Assembly (NCBI GenBank): GCA_028871595.1
Contig: JAGWMT010000016.1
Location: 1 to 23,444, forward strand
Length of the DNA: 23,444 bases
Direction of reading: 5' to 3'
Source of the DNA: Elusimicrobiota bacterium
GTDB taxonomy: Bacteria; Elusimicrobiota; Elusimicrobia; UBA1565; UBA9628
The translations under genes were made by a program, and so were the position numbers. A model generated the notes under the pieces. That model was not told where the DNA came from. It was given only the letters and a program-made list of their open reading frames with translations, and searched no databases. The number at the start of each line of letters is the position of its first letter. Positions within the stretch are counted from its first letter, which is position 1. Below, in pieces: positions 14,340 to 21,715 of the stretch.

Positions 14340-14758
14340 AGTCCGAGGAATCGTTTTCCCGTCTGGTTTCGAGCGCGATGGCGCGGCGCGGCCTGGGCCT
14401 GCGCGAATTCTGCCGGCGCGCGGACCTGGATCCCTCGTTCTTCTCCAAGGTCCTGGCCGGCAAGCGCAGCCCTCCGTCGGAGGAGGAGCCCCTGCGCCGC
14501 GTCGCCCGGGCGCTGGAACTGGACCCGGTCGAGGTGATCGTGGCCGCGGGCCGCATTCCGACGGACTGGGGCGCGTTGTGGTCCGACGCGGATTTGGTAC
14601 GCGCCGTTCATGCCGTCGCCACGGGTCGCCGCCCCGCCACGCGGCGCGTCGAACCCGCGCCGCCGGCGCCGCATGTCCCTCGCCCCGCGCGTCCCGATCG
14701 CGCCGCGTTGCCTTCGTCCATCCTGCCGGGCCGCGGCCTTTCGGAGGAGCTATTGTGA
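14336..14758 (+). CDS. XRE-family helix-turn-helix regulator
   Basis: A 140-residue protein. Residues about 8-65 are an XRE/Cro-type HTH: RRGLGLREFCRRADLDPSFFSKVLAGKR, then RVARALELDPVEVI. The C-terminal 50 residues are Pro/Arg-rich and look disordered, with a conserved-looking end ILPGRGLSEELL. It overlaps both neighbours (ATGA upstream, GTGA downstream) and lies directly before dprA, so it may control the comM-dprA-topA block or only travel with it. No operator site was identified. Confidence 0.88.
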   Translation: MKSEESFSRLVSSAMARRGLGLREFCRRADLDPSFFSKVLAGKRSPPSEEEPLRRVARALELDPVEVIVAAGRIPTDWGALWSDADLVRAVHAVATGRRPATRRVEPAPPAPHVPRPARPDRAALPSSILPGRGLSEELL

Positions 14759-15858
14759 ACGCATGGACGCCGCGCGCGGCCTGGATCGCGCGCCTGAATT
14801 CCATCGCCTTCGTGGATCCCGAGAAGGCCCTGGCTTTGCTCGAGCGCCTGGGCCCGAAGGGGCTGGAGTCGTCCGGGGTTCCGGAGTGGGCGGAGGCCGG
14901 GAATTTGGAGCCGGAGCGGGCCGAGCGCTGGCGCCGCGAGGCCCTGAGCTTCGACGCCGCCGGTGAGGAGCGCCGGGTGGGGGCGCTGGGCGCCCGGCTG
15001 CTGATCCGAGGCGAAGCGGGCTATCCTCAGGTGCTGGAGTCCCTTCCCGATTCACCTTTGGCGCTGTACGCCTGGGGCCGGTTGGACGACCTCCCGGGGG
15101 TGGCGGTGGTCGGAACCCGGGCCGCGACGGCCTACGGCCGGCGGATGGCCAAGGCCTTGGCGGGCGATTTGGCCCGCCGCCGCGTCACGGTGGTGAGCGG
15201 CCTGGCCCGCGGCATCGACGCCGAGGCCCACGAAGCCGCCTTGGACGCCGGCGGGACCACCTGGGCGGTGCTGGGCTCGGGGCTGGGGGAGGTCTATCCT
15301 CCCGACAACCGCGACCTGGCGCGCCGGATCGTCGCCGAAGGCGGGTGCTTGCTCAGCGAGTACCCGTTGTCGGCGAAGCCTTTTCAATCCTCGTTTCCCC
15401 GCCGCAACCGGATCGTCGCGGGGTTGTCCTGGGTCACGGTGGTGGTCGAGGGCGCCATGGGCTCCGGGGCTTTGCTCACGGCCAAGAACGCCGCCGATTA
15501 CGGCCGCGAGGTCCTGGCGGTCCCGGGTCCCGCCGATTCGCCCATGAGCGCGGCGCCTCACAAGCTCCTACGCGACGGGGCGCGGCTGGCCGTCTCCGCC
15601 CGCGACATCCTGGCGGCTCTGCCTCCGGGAGCCTCGGCGGGTCTGCTTCGGCCGCCGCGCGCCGCCCGGCCGGCGCGGGCGGAGGGGGAGGAGGCGCGGA
15701 TTCTGCGACTTTTGGGAGGGGATTCCCTTTCCTTAGAAGAACTGGGAAAGATGACGGGGCTTGACATGCCGCACCTTTCCCTTATAATGTTCGGGCTGGA
15801 AATTAAAGAACTCGTTTCAACCGTTCCGGGACAACGCTATGCCAAAAAAACCGTCTGA
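14755..15858 (+). CDS. dprA: DNA-processing protein DprA
   Basis: A 367-residue DprA/Smf protein read from GTG 14755, which overlaps the regulator stop. The N-terminal 70 residues are helical. The Rossmann-like DprA domain shows VAVVGTRAATAYGRRMAK, VVSGLARGIDAEAHEAAL, VLGSGLGEVYPPDNRDL, LLSEYPLSAKPFQSSFPRRNRI and GSGALLTAKNAADYGREV. A C-terminal winged-helix domain (about 310-367; ILRLLGGDSLSLEELGKMTGL) is present. DprA protects incoming single-stranded DNA and loads RecA during transformation. The dprA-topA-xerC order is common in bacteria. The last 20 nt overlap topA, and the 3' end also contains a strong promoter for topA. Confidence 0.96.
   Translation: MNAWTPRAAWIARLNSIAFVDPEKALALLERLGPKGLESSGVPEWAEAGNLEPERAERWRREALSFDAAGEERRVGALGARLLIRGEAGYPQVLESLPDSPLALYAWGRLDDLPGVAVVGTRAATAYGRRMAKALAGDLARRRVTVVSGLARGIDAEAHEAALDAGGTTWAVLGSGLGEVYPPDNRDLARRIVAEGGCLLSEYPLSAKPFQSSFPRRNRIVAGLSWVTVVVEGAMGSGALLTAKNAADYGREVLAVPGPADSPMSAAPHKLLRDGARLAVSARDILAALPPGASAGLLRPPRAARPARAEGEEARILRLLGGDSLSLEELGKMTGLDMPHLSLIMFGLEIKELVSTVPGQRYAKKTV
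15761..15788 (+). promoter_or_regulatory. Perfect-consensus sigma-70 promoter for topA, inside dprA
   Basis: TTGACA at 15761-15766 and TATAAT at 15783-15788 are both exact consensus hexamers, separated by 16 nt. Transcription would start near 15795, about 45 nt before the topA ATG. The surrounding bases are locally AT-rich although they also code for the DprA winged helix (LDMPHLSLIMF). Confidence 0.8.
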
Positions 15859-18349
15859 GAAGCCTGCCAAGGCCGAAAAGACCGTCAAAACGCCCAAAGC
15901 GGCCAAGGCCTCCGCGGCTTCGAAGACGGTGGCCGCTCCGGCCGCCCCCAAGGGGGCCAAGGCGCCGAAGGCCCCCGCGGCCTCCAAATCGGCCCGGAGG
16001 GGGCCCAGTCTCCTCGTCGTCGAGTCGCCGGCCAAGGAACGCACGATTTCCCGCTTCCTCAAGGACGATTTCATCGTCAAATCCTCGTTCGGCCACGTGC
16101 GCGACCTCCCGGTGCGCAAGATCGGCGTGGACGTGGACGCGAATTTCGCGCCGCAGTACGTCGTCCTGCCGCGCGCCAAGAAGATCCTGGCGGAGTTCAA
16201 GAGCCTGGTCTCCAAGGCTCCGTTCGTCTACCTCGCCACCGACCATGACCGCGAGGGAGAGTCCATCGCCTGGCATTTGGTGGACATGCTCAAGCTGAAG
16301 CCGGAGCAGGTCAAGCGCATCACCTTCCACGAGATCACCCCCGGCGCGATCAAGGAGGCCATCGCCGACCCCCGCGCGATCGACGAGAATCTGGTCCACG
16401 CCCAGCAGGCGCGGCGCGTGATCGACCGTCTGGTCGGCTACAAGCTTTCCCCGCTGCTGTGGGCCAAGATTCAAAGCGGCCTGTCCGCCGGCCGCGTTCA
16501 GTCCGTGGCCGTGCGCCTGATCGCCGAGCGGGAGCTGGAGATCAAGGCGTTCTCGTCCGAAGGCTATTGGACCCTCAACGCCAATTTGGAGAAGCCGGGC
16601 GTCGCGCCGGCCTTCGACGCCAAGCTGTCCCTCTGGAAAGGAGAGAAGGTCGAGTCCACCCGCACCTACGATCTCTTCTCCGAGCAGTACCGGGTCAAGG
16701 CCACCACCTTGCACGGGCCCGAGGACGTGGACAAGATCACCGTCGCGCTGAAGAACGGCGAGTTCAAGGTCCTCAAGGTCGAGAAGAAGGAGGTGCGCCG
16801 CCGCCCGCCGCCGCCGTTCTCGACGTCCACCTTGCAGCAGGCCGCCTCCCAGAAGATGGGCTTCGCCGCCGAGCGCACCATGCGCGTGGCCCAGTCGCTC
16901 TACGAAGGCGTGGCCGTCGAAGGCAAGGAACCCGCCGGTTTGATCACCTACATGCGCACGGACTCCTTCTCCATCGCGAAATCCGCGGCGGTCGAGTGCG
17001 CGGACTACGTGCTGGAGAACTACGGCGCCGCGTTCCGGCCCGCCGAACCGCCGACGTACCAGACCAAGTCCCGCGGCGCCCAGGAGGCCCACGAGGCCAT
17101 CCGCCCCACCAGCGTCCTGCGCACGCCCGACGAGGTGCGCAAGTTCCTCAACCCCGACCAGATCCGCCTGTACGAGCTGATTTGGAAGCGCTTCGTCGCC
17201 TCGCAGATGGTGGAAGCCGTGTACGACACCGCCTCCGCCGACGCGGCCAACGGCGAGGCCGTGTTCCACTGCACGGGCCGCACCCTGAAGTTCGAGGGCT
17301 TCCTGCGCGTGTACCGCGACGCGCCGAAGAATCCCGACGAGCTTCCCGACGACGAGCCCGAGGACGAGGAGGGCAGCCGCCTGCCGCCGCTGGTGGAAGG
17401 CGACGTGCTCAAGCTCAACGAGCTGATGCCCGAGGAGCATCGCACCAGCCCGCCCCCGCACTACAACGAGGCCAGCCTGATCCGCGCCATGGAAAAGCAC
17501 GGCATCGGCCGGCCGTCCACCTACGCGCCCACGATCAAGACCATCGTGGACCGCGGCTACGTGCGGCGCAACATGAAGGACCGCAAGCTGATCCCGTCCG
17601 AGCTGGGCATGCTGGTGACCGAGAAGCTCAAGATGCACTTCCCGGAGGTCGTCAGCCTGACCTACACGGCCCAGGTCGAGGAAAAGCTGGACTCCATCGC
17701 CGAGGGCAAGGCCGCCTGGGAAGGCGTGGTCCAGGACTTCTACGGCCCGTTCGTGAAGGCGCTGGACCTGGCCACGACGGAAATGACCACGTCCCGCATC
17801 GAACCCAAGATGTCCGACGAGCTGTGCCCCATCTGCACGGCCCCCATGCTGATCCGGGAGAGCCGCTTCGGCAAGTATCTGTCCTGCTCGACCTTCCCGA
17901 AGTGCAAGGGCAAGATCCAACTCACGCCCGAAGGCCAGAAGGTGGTTCTTGAGAAGACGGGCGAAGCCTGCGACCTGTGCGGCAAGGACATGGTGATCCG
18001 GACCGGACGCAAGGGCCGCTTCATGGCCTGCTCCGGCTATCCGGACTGCAAGAACACCTTCTCCCTCGACGCGGAAGGCAAGAAGATCGAGGGTTCGCGG
18101 CCGCTGCTCACCACGCGTCCATGCAACAAATGCCAGAAGCACATGTGGCTGCGCGTGGGTAAACGCGGTTTCTTCCTGACCTGCCCCGGCTATCCGAAAT
18201 GCCGCAACCTCAAGCCGGTGTCCAAGGAAGAGGGCGAGAAGCTGCGGGTCGAGGGTGAAGCCCTCCGTGCCGAGCAGATCGCCAAGCGCCTGGCCGCCGA
18301 GGCCGCCGCGGCGGCCGCCGCGTCGTCGGGGTCGACCCCGGCCGCGTGA
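15839..18349 (+). CDS. topA: DNA topoisomerase I (type IA)
   Basis: An 836-residue protein that relaxes negative supercoils through a 5'-phosphotyrosine intermediate. Residues 1-58 are an unusual Lys/Ala/Pro tail (KTPKAAKASAASK and similar) resembling histone-H1-like tails. The Toprim domain starts at LLVVESPAKERTI and has the acidic motif ATDHDREGESIAWH. The active-site tyrosine is Tyr371 in LITYMRTDS. HGIGRPSTYAPTI marks the end of the catalytic core. Three four-Cys zinc ribbons follow from about residue 662: CPICTAPM...CSTFPKC, CDLCGKDM...CSGYPDC and CNKCQKHM...CPGYPKC. An Ala-rich tail closes it. Start at ATG 15839, overlapping dprA by 20 nt; the stop overlaps the xerC GTG. Confidence 0.98.
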   Translation: MPKKPSEKPAKAEKTVKTPKAAKASAASKTVAAPAAPKGAKAPKAPAASKSARRGPSLLVVESPAKERTISRFLKDDFIVKSSFGHVRDLPVRKIGVDVDANFAPQYVVLPRAKKILAEFKSLVSKAPFVYLATDHDREGESIAWHLVDMLKLKPEQVKRITFHEITPGAIKEAIADPRAIDENLVHAQQARRVIDRLVGYKLSPLLWAKIQSGLSAGRVQSVAVRLIAERELEIKAFSSEGYWTLNANLEKPGVAPAFDAKLSLWKGEKVESTRTYDLFSEQYRVKATTLHGPEDVDKITVALKNGEFKVLKVEKKEVRRRPPPPFSTSTLQQAASQKMGFAAERTMRVAQSLYEGVAVEGKEPAGLITYMRTDSFSIAKSAAVECADYVLENYGAAFRPAEPPTYQTKSRGAQEAHEAIRPTSVLRTPDEVRKFLNPDQIRLYELIWKRFVASQMVEAVYDTASADAANGEAVFHCTGRTLKFEGFLRVYRDAPKNPDELPDDEPEDEEGSRLPPLVEGDVLKLNELMPEEHRTSPPPHYNEASLIRAMEKHGIGRPSTYAPTIKTIVDRGYVRRNMKDRKLIPSELGMLVTEKLKMHFPEVVSLTYTAQVEEKLDSIAEGKAAWEGVVQDFYGPFVKALDLATTEMTTSRIEPKMSDELCPICTAPMLIRESRFGKYLSCSTFPKCKGKIQLTPEGQKVVLEKTGEACDLCGKDMVIRTGRKGRFMACSGYPDCKNTFSLDAEGKKIEGSRPLLTTRPCNKCQKHMWLRVGKRGFFLTCPGYPKCRNLKPVSKEEGEKLRVEGEALRAEQIAKRLAAEAAAAAAASSGSTPAA

Positions 18350-19215
18350 AGCTCCAACTCGAAAAATTCTTGACGCGTCTGCGCGCGGCGAAGAACTACT
18401 CGCCGCACACTTTGCGCGCCTACCGGGCGGATTTGGAGGCCTTCATCGCGGCCTTCCCGGGTCTGGAGGCCGGAAATATCGACCGGGCGCACGTGCGTCG
18501 TCATCTGGCCGCTCTGCAGTCCGGGGACGCCTCCCGGGCCACCGTCCTGCGCAAGGCCTCGGCGCTGCGCTCCTTCGTCAAGTTCCTGCGCGCGGAGGGG
18601 GAGCTTAAGCGCGACCCGTTCCTGGGCGTGCCCATGCCCAAACGGACCCGGCCGCTGCCCAAATTCCTGACCGAGGCGGAAATGGAGCAGGTGCTGACGG
18701 CGCCGACGGGGAACGACTCCGAGGCGTCGCGCGATCGGGCGCTGATCGAACTCCTCTATTCGTCGGGCCTGCGCCGCGCCGAGATCGGGGTGCTCAACGT
18801 GGGCGACGTCGATTTCCTCTCCGGGACCGTGCGCGTGTTCGGAAAAGGCTCCAAGGAGCGCATCGTTCCGGTGGGAAACACCGCGTTGACCTGTCTGCGC
18901 GCCTACCTGCGTTCGCGTGGAGGTCCCGACGACGGCGAACCGCTGTTCTCCAGCGCGCGGGGCGCTCGCCTATCGGACGAAGGCGTCGTGTTCGTGGTGC
19001 GGCGCTGGGTGAAGCGCTCCTCCTTGCTCAAGAAGGTCACGCCGCACGTGTTCCGCCACAGCTTCGCCACGCACCTGCTCAACCGGGGCTGCAATATCCG
19101 CGAGGTCCAGGAGATGCTGGGCCACGCCGACCTGAACACCACCCAGGTGTATACCCATATCTCGCTCCAGAAGCTGCAGGACGTCTACAAAGGCGCCCAC
19201 CCCCGAGGCCGTTGA
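18346..19215 (+). CDS. xerC: Tyrosine recombinase XerC/XerD
   Basis: A 289-residue tyrosine recombinase. The N-terminal SAM-like core-binding domain (KNYSPHTLRAYRADLEAF) is followed by the catalytic domain with the first Arg in SSGLRRAEIGVL, Lys in FGKGSKERIVPV, His234-x-x-Arg237 in HVFRHSFATHLL, the second His in MLGHADLNTTQ and nucleophile Tyr269 in VYTHIS. All six catalytic positions are present. XerC/D resolves chromosome dimers at dif. Its place directly after topA argues for the housekeeping enzyme, not a phage integrase. It starts at GTG 18346 overlapping the topA stop. Whether it is XerC or XerD is not decidable here; no dif site was recognised. Confidence 0.94.
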   Translation: MKLQLEKFLTRLRAAKNYSPHTLRAYRADLEAFIAAFPGLEAGNIDRAHVRRHLAALQSGDASRATVLRKASALRSFVKFLRAEGELKRDPFLGVPMPKRTRPLPKFLTEAEMEQVLTAPTGNDSEASRDRALIELLYSSGLRRAEIGVLNVGDVDFLSGTVRVFGKGSKERIVPVGNTALTCLRAYLRSRGGPDDGEPLFSSARGARLSDEGVVFVVRRWVKRSSLLKKVTPHVFRHSFATHLLNRGCNIREVQEMLGHADLNTTQVYTHISLQKLQDVYKGAHPRGR

Positions 19216-20162
19216 TGAAGGAAAAAATCGAGCTTTTAATGGAGGAAATCGGCTGCGACCGGGGCGAGGCCGAGCTGGCGCTGGAGATGTGCGGCTACGA
19301 TTTCGAGGAGGCGGTCCGGCAGATTCCCCGCCTCCTGCGCGACATCTGCGCGCTCAAAGGCAAGTTCGTGCTCCCCGAGGCCGATCAGCACGGCCTGGTG
19401 CTGGTGGTCCTGAACTTGAAGTCGCGCAAGGTCCTGCGCTCGCGCGCGGTGATGTCCTACGACCCGGCGGTGTGCTCCATAGGCCTGGAGGAGGACTGGT
19501 TCGCCTTCGAAAAGCACCTCTACGGCTGCCGCCTGTGGGACGGGAGCCTGCCCGCCGAGAGCCTGGAGGTCGAGCAGGGCCTGATCGCGCATTTCCGCTC
19601 CGCGCCTCCCGCGGTGTACGACCGCCTGCGCGACATGTCCTCCGAGGAGGCGGCCGACCTGTTGGCCGCTCCCCTGCGCGGGTACTTCCACGAGCCGCGT
19701 TTGAGCCTGCGGCTCAAAAAGGATATCCTCGACCTCGGCCAGTTCCAGTCCCTGCGCAAAGCCCCCGCGCCGTCCGCGCGTCGCGACAAGCCCGCGCCGC
19801 GCACGCCGCCGCCCGAGGACCTGCTCGTGCTGAAGATCGCGCTTGAGGAGGATCCCGACGGTCCGGCGGCGTCGGAGCTTCACGCCGGGGACCTGGTGTC
19901 GGCCAAGATCGTGGACGGGCGCGACATCGCTCAGTACCTGGCGCGTCTGTTCGGCGGGCTGACCGCGCAAGGGCCGGTGGCCATCGAGGCCCCGGTCGAG
20001 GCGATCGAGTCCGTGGACGGGGGCGTGCTGGTGCGCGCCCGCTTCGCCGTCGGCGTGGCCGGCGACGAGGTCGTCCCGCCGGAACGGCGGCTGAAGTCCG
20101 TCCGCGGCGCCGCTCACGGCCGCGGCGACGGTTCGTGGTGGCGCCGATTTTTTAAAGGATAG
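19215..20162 (+). CDS. Uncharacterised protein with N-terminal UBA-like helical motif
   Basis: A 315-residue cytosolic protein. Residues about 4-40 (MEEIGCDRGEAELALEMCGYDFEEAVRQI) have the three-helix pattern of UBA/TS-N domains, as in EF-Ts. Residues 50-170 form an unrecognised alpha/beta region (HGLVLVVLNLKSRKVLRS, GLEEDWFAFEKHLYGCRLWDG). A Pro/Arg-rich linker near 185-200 leads to a C-terminal domain (VLKIALEEDPDG, GDLVSAKIVDGRDIAQYLARLFGG) and a basic aromatic end SWWRRFFKG. The ATG overlaps the xerC stop; an in-frame TTG at 19212 is less likely. The last base of its stop codon is the first base of the large inverted repeat. No function can be assigned. Confidence 0.82.
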   Translation: MKEKIELLMEEIGCDRGEAELALEMCGYDFEEAVRQIPRLLRDICALKGKFVLPEADQHGLVLVVLNLKSRKVLRSRAVMSYDPAVCSIGLEEDWFAFEKHLYGCRLWDGSLPAESLEVEQGLIAHFRSAPPAVYDRLRDMSSEEAADLLAAPLRGYFHEPRLSLRLKKDILDLGQFQSLRKAPAPSARRDKPAPRTPPPEDLLVLKIALEEDPDGPAASELHAGDLVSAKIVDGRDIAQYLARLFGGLTAQGPVAIEAPVEAIESVDGGVLVRARFAVGVAGDEVVPPERRLKSVRGAAHGRGDGSWWRRFFKG

Positions 20163-20226
20163 TGTCAGGCCTACGGTTAATACGGTTATTCGATCCCAAT
20201 AACCATATTAACCGTAGGCCTGACAC
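20162..20226. repeat. 65-nt inverted repeat, REP/MITE-like palindromic element
   Basis: Two 29-nt arms (20162-20190 and 20198-20226) pair over 28 of 29 positions around a 7-nt loop. The single mismatch is C20183 against A20205. The outer end reads GTGTCAGGCCTACGG and its complement. The inner half contains a 9-nt tandem (ACGGTTAAT then ACGGTTATT) and is much richer in A/T than its surroundings. It begins on the last base of the upstream stop codon. No T-run follows, so it is a poor intrinsic terminator. Such GTGTCAGGCCT-ended palindromes resemble REP elements mobilised by RAYT (Y1) transposases; that link is recalled and not tested here. Confidence 0.85.
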
Positions 20227-20255
20227 CGGAGTTGCGGAGTTCAAAGGAGAATTGC

Positions 20256-21542
20256 ATGCCGGCATTGGTGGTCGTGGGCGCCCAGTGGGGCGACGAAGGG
20301 AAGGGGAAGATCGTCCATTTTCTGGGCGAGGGCGCGGACTGGGTGGTGCGCTACCAGGGCGGCGACAACGCCGGGCACACGGTGGTCTTCGACGGACAGA
20401 AGTACGCTCTGCACCTGATCCCATCGGGTATCCTGCAGCCGAAGGTCAAGAACGTGATCGGCGACGGCGTGGTGGTCAATCCGCGCGCGTTCGTGGACGA
20501 GATCAAGATGCTGGAAAAGCGCCGGATCAAGGTGAAGGGGCGTCTGTTCCTGAGCCTGTCGGCCCACGTGATCCTGCCCTACCACGTCTACCTGGACACT
20601 TTGCGAGAGGAGGGCGGGCGCGGGATCGGGACCACGAAGAAGGGCATCGGCCCGTGCTACGAGGACAAGGTCGCCCGCATCGGCATCCGCGTGGCCGATT
20701 ACCTGGACGCCGAGGCGTTCCGCAAGCTGGTGCGCCGCAACCTGAAGGTGCGGGCCTCCGAACTGGCGAAGGTCAAGCCGCTGAAGGCCATCGAGGCCGA
20801 GGTGTTCGACGGCTACGAGGAGCGCCGGCGCTTCCTGGCCCGCTACGCCGCCGACACGGGGCTTTTGCTGGACCAGGCGCGCCGCAAGGGGGAAAAGCTG
20901 CTCCTGGAAAGCGCCCAGGGATCCATGCTGGACCTGGACCACGGCACGTATCCGTTCGTCACCTCGTCGAACCCCGTCGCGGGCGGGGCCTGCGTGGGCG
21001 CGGGCGTGGGGCCGACGGTGATCACCGCGGTCAACGGCGTGACCAAGGCCTACACCACCCGCGTGGGCCTGGGCCCGTTCCCGACGGAGGTGGACGGCCA
21101 CCTGGCGCATTTCATCCGCGAGGTCGGCAAGGAGTACGGCACCACGACGGGCCGCCCCCGGCGCATCGGCTGGCTGGACGTGCCGCAGCTCAAGGCCGCC
21201 ATCCGGATGAACGGCCTGAGCTCGCTGACGATGACCAAGCTGGACACGCTCTCGGGCGTGCACCCCATCAAGGTCTGCGTGGCCTACAAGCTCGACGGCA
21301 AGCGCGTCACGGAGTTCCCCGTCTCGCGGCGCGGCCAGATGGAGGTCGAGCCGGTGTACGAGAGCTTCGCGGGCTTCTCCGGCGACCTGAAGGGCGTGCG
21401 CAAGTTCGAGAACCTGCCGCTCGGCGCGCGCCGCTACGTGCTGGCGGTGGAGAAGCTGCTGGGAGTGCCGGTCTCCATCGTCTCCGTCGGGCAGAGCCGG
21501 GAGCAGACCATCGTGCGCGACGCGAGGCGGCTGTGGAGCTAG
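20256..21542 (+). CDS. purA: Adenylosuccinate synthetase
   Basis: A 428-residue PurA, which joins IMP and aspartate with GTP in the first committed step to AMP. Visible motifs are VVGAQWGDEGKGKIV (P-loop-like, residues 5-19, with the catalytic Asp), GGDNAGHTVV, GTTKKGIGPCYEDK, LLLESAQGSMLDLDHGTYPF, GPTVITAVNGVTKAYTTRVG and TTGRPRRIGWLD. The length is normal. The start is ATG 20256, fixed by AAGGAG at 20244-20249; the in-frame TTG at 20232 lies between this site and the inverted repeat and is unlikely. No promoter was seen in the short leader, so it is either read through the inverted repeat or transcribed from an unrecognised site. Confidence 0.97.
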   Translation: MPALVVVGAQWGDEGKGKIVHFLGEGADWVVRYQGGDNAGHTVVFDGQKYALHLIPSGILQPKVKNVIGDGVVVNPRAFVDEIKMLEKRRIKVKGRLFLSLSAHVILPYHVYLDTLREEGGRGIGTTKKGIGPCYEDKVARIGIRVADYLDAEAFRKLVRRNLKVRASELAKVKPLKAIEAEVFDGYEERRRFLARYAADTGLLLDQARRKGEKLLLESAQGSMLDLDHGTYPFVTSSNPVAGGACVGAGVGPTVITAVNGVTKAYTTRVGLGPFPTEVDGHLAHFIREVGKEYGTTTGRPRRIGWLDVPQLKAAIRMNGLSSLTMTKLDTLSGVHPIKVCVAYKLDGKRVTEFPVSRRGQMEVEPVYESFAGFSGDLKGVRKFENLPLGARRYVLAVEKLLGVPVSIVSVGQSREQTIVRDARRLWS

Positions 21543-21565
21543 GTTTCTCGACGGCGCATGGACTC

Positions 21566-21586
21566 GTCAAGGCCGTGGGCCTTGAC
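21566..21586. other. Perfect inverted repeat overlapping the -35 box
   Basis: Nine-base arms GTCAAGGCC and GGCCTTGAC flank a 3-nt GTG centre. The right arm covers the first five bases of the TTGACA box at 21582-21587. There is no T-run after it, so a purA terminator is unlikely. It could be an operator for a dimeric regulator of the riboswitch operon, or an mRNA 3'-end hairpin for purA. Confidence 0.5.
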
Positions 21587-21609
21587 AAAATTCACGCGTC
21601 TGTTATACT
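21582..21609 (+). promoter_or_regulatory. Sigma-70 promoter with extended -10 for the riboswitch operon
   Basis: TTGACA at 21582-21587 is an exact -35 box. TATACT at 21604-21609 is a near-consensus -10 box preceded by TG at 21601-21602 (extended -10). The spacer is 16 nt. The predicted start, near 21616, falls only a few bases before the riboswitch P1 stem, which strongly supports both elements. Confidence 0.82.
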
Positions 21610-21619
21610 GCGATTGTCG

Positions 21620-21715
21620 GAAGTTGGAGCGATAAACCGGCAAACCGACCGCAAGGTCGGGGCGCAAAGCGAAGGGCCTCGGGACCACGAGGTCGCCTGG
21701 CTACCGAAACCAAAC
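21620..21715 (+). promoter_or_regulatory. GEMM-I riboswitch (cyclic di-GMP-I class)
   Basis: The core matches the GEMM-I consensus: GATAAA then GGCAAACC at 21639-21646, GGGGCGCAAAGC at 21659-21670 and GGCTACCGA at 21699-21707. The P2 stem CCGACC/GGTCGG (21645-21650 with 21655-21660) carries a GCAA tetraloop, as needed for docking into P3. P3 is built on CCTCG/CGAGG (21677-21681 with 21688-21692). A short P1 pairs TTGG (21624-21627) with CCAA (21710-21713). By hand alignment to the V. cholerae Vc2 aptamer, the ligand-contact positions G20, A47 and C92 are all kept. G at position 20 favours c-di-GMP over 3',3'-cGAMP. Confidence 0.92.

Noticed and set aside
15803..18142. 779-codon - strand open frame opposite topA
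   Set aside because: Its composition (Leu/Gly/His/Arg-rich) is a mirror of TopA codons and it has no plausible start signal.
18346..19215. The tyrosine recombinase as a phage or island integrase
   Set aside because: It is of XerC/D length, translationally coupled to topA, and there is no tRNA, att-like repeat or mobile gene nearby.
19212..19240. TTGATG-N17-TTTAAT as a promoter at the start of the UBA-like gene
   Set aside because: Both boxes are weak, overlap the start codon region, and leave no room for a leader to this gene.
20160..20230. The 65-nt inverted repeat as an intrinsic terminator
   Set aside because: No T-run follows on either strand; GACACCGGAG comes after the right arm.
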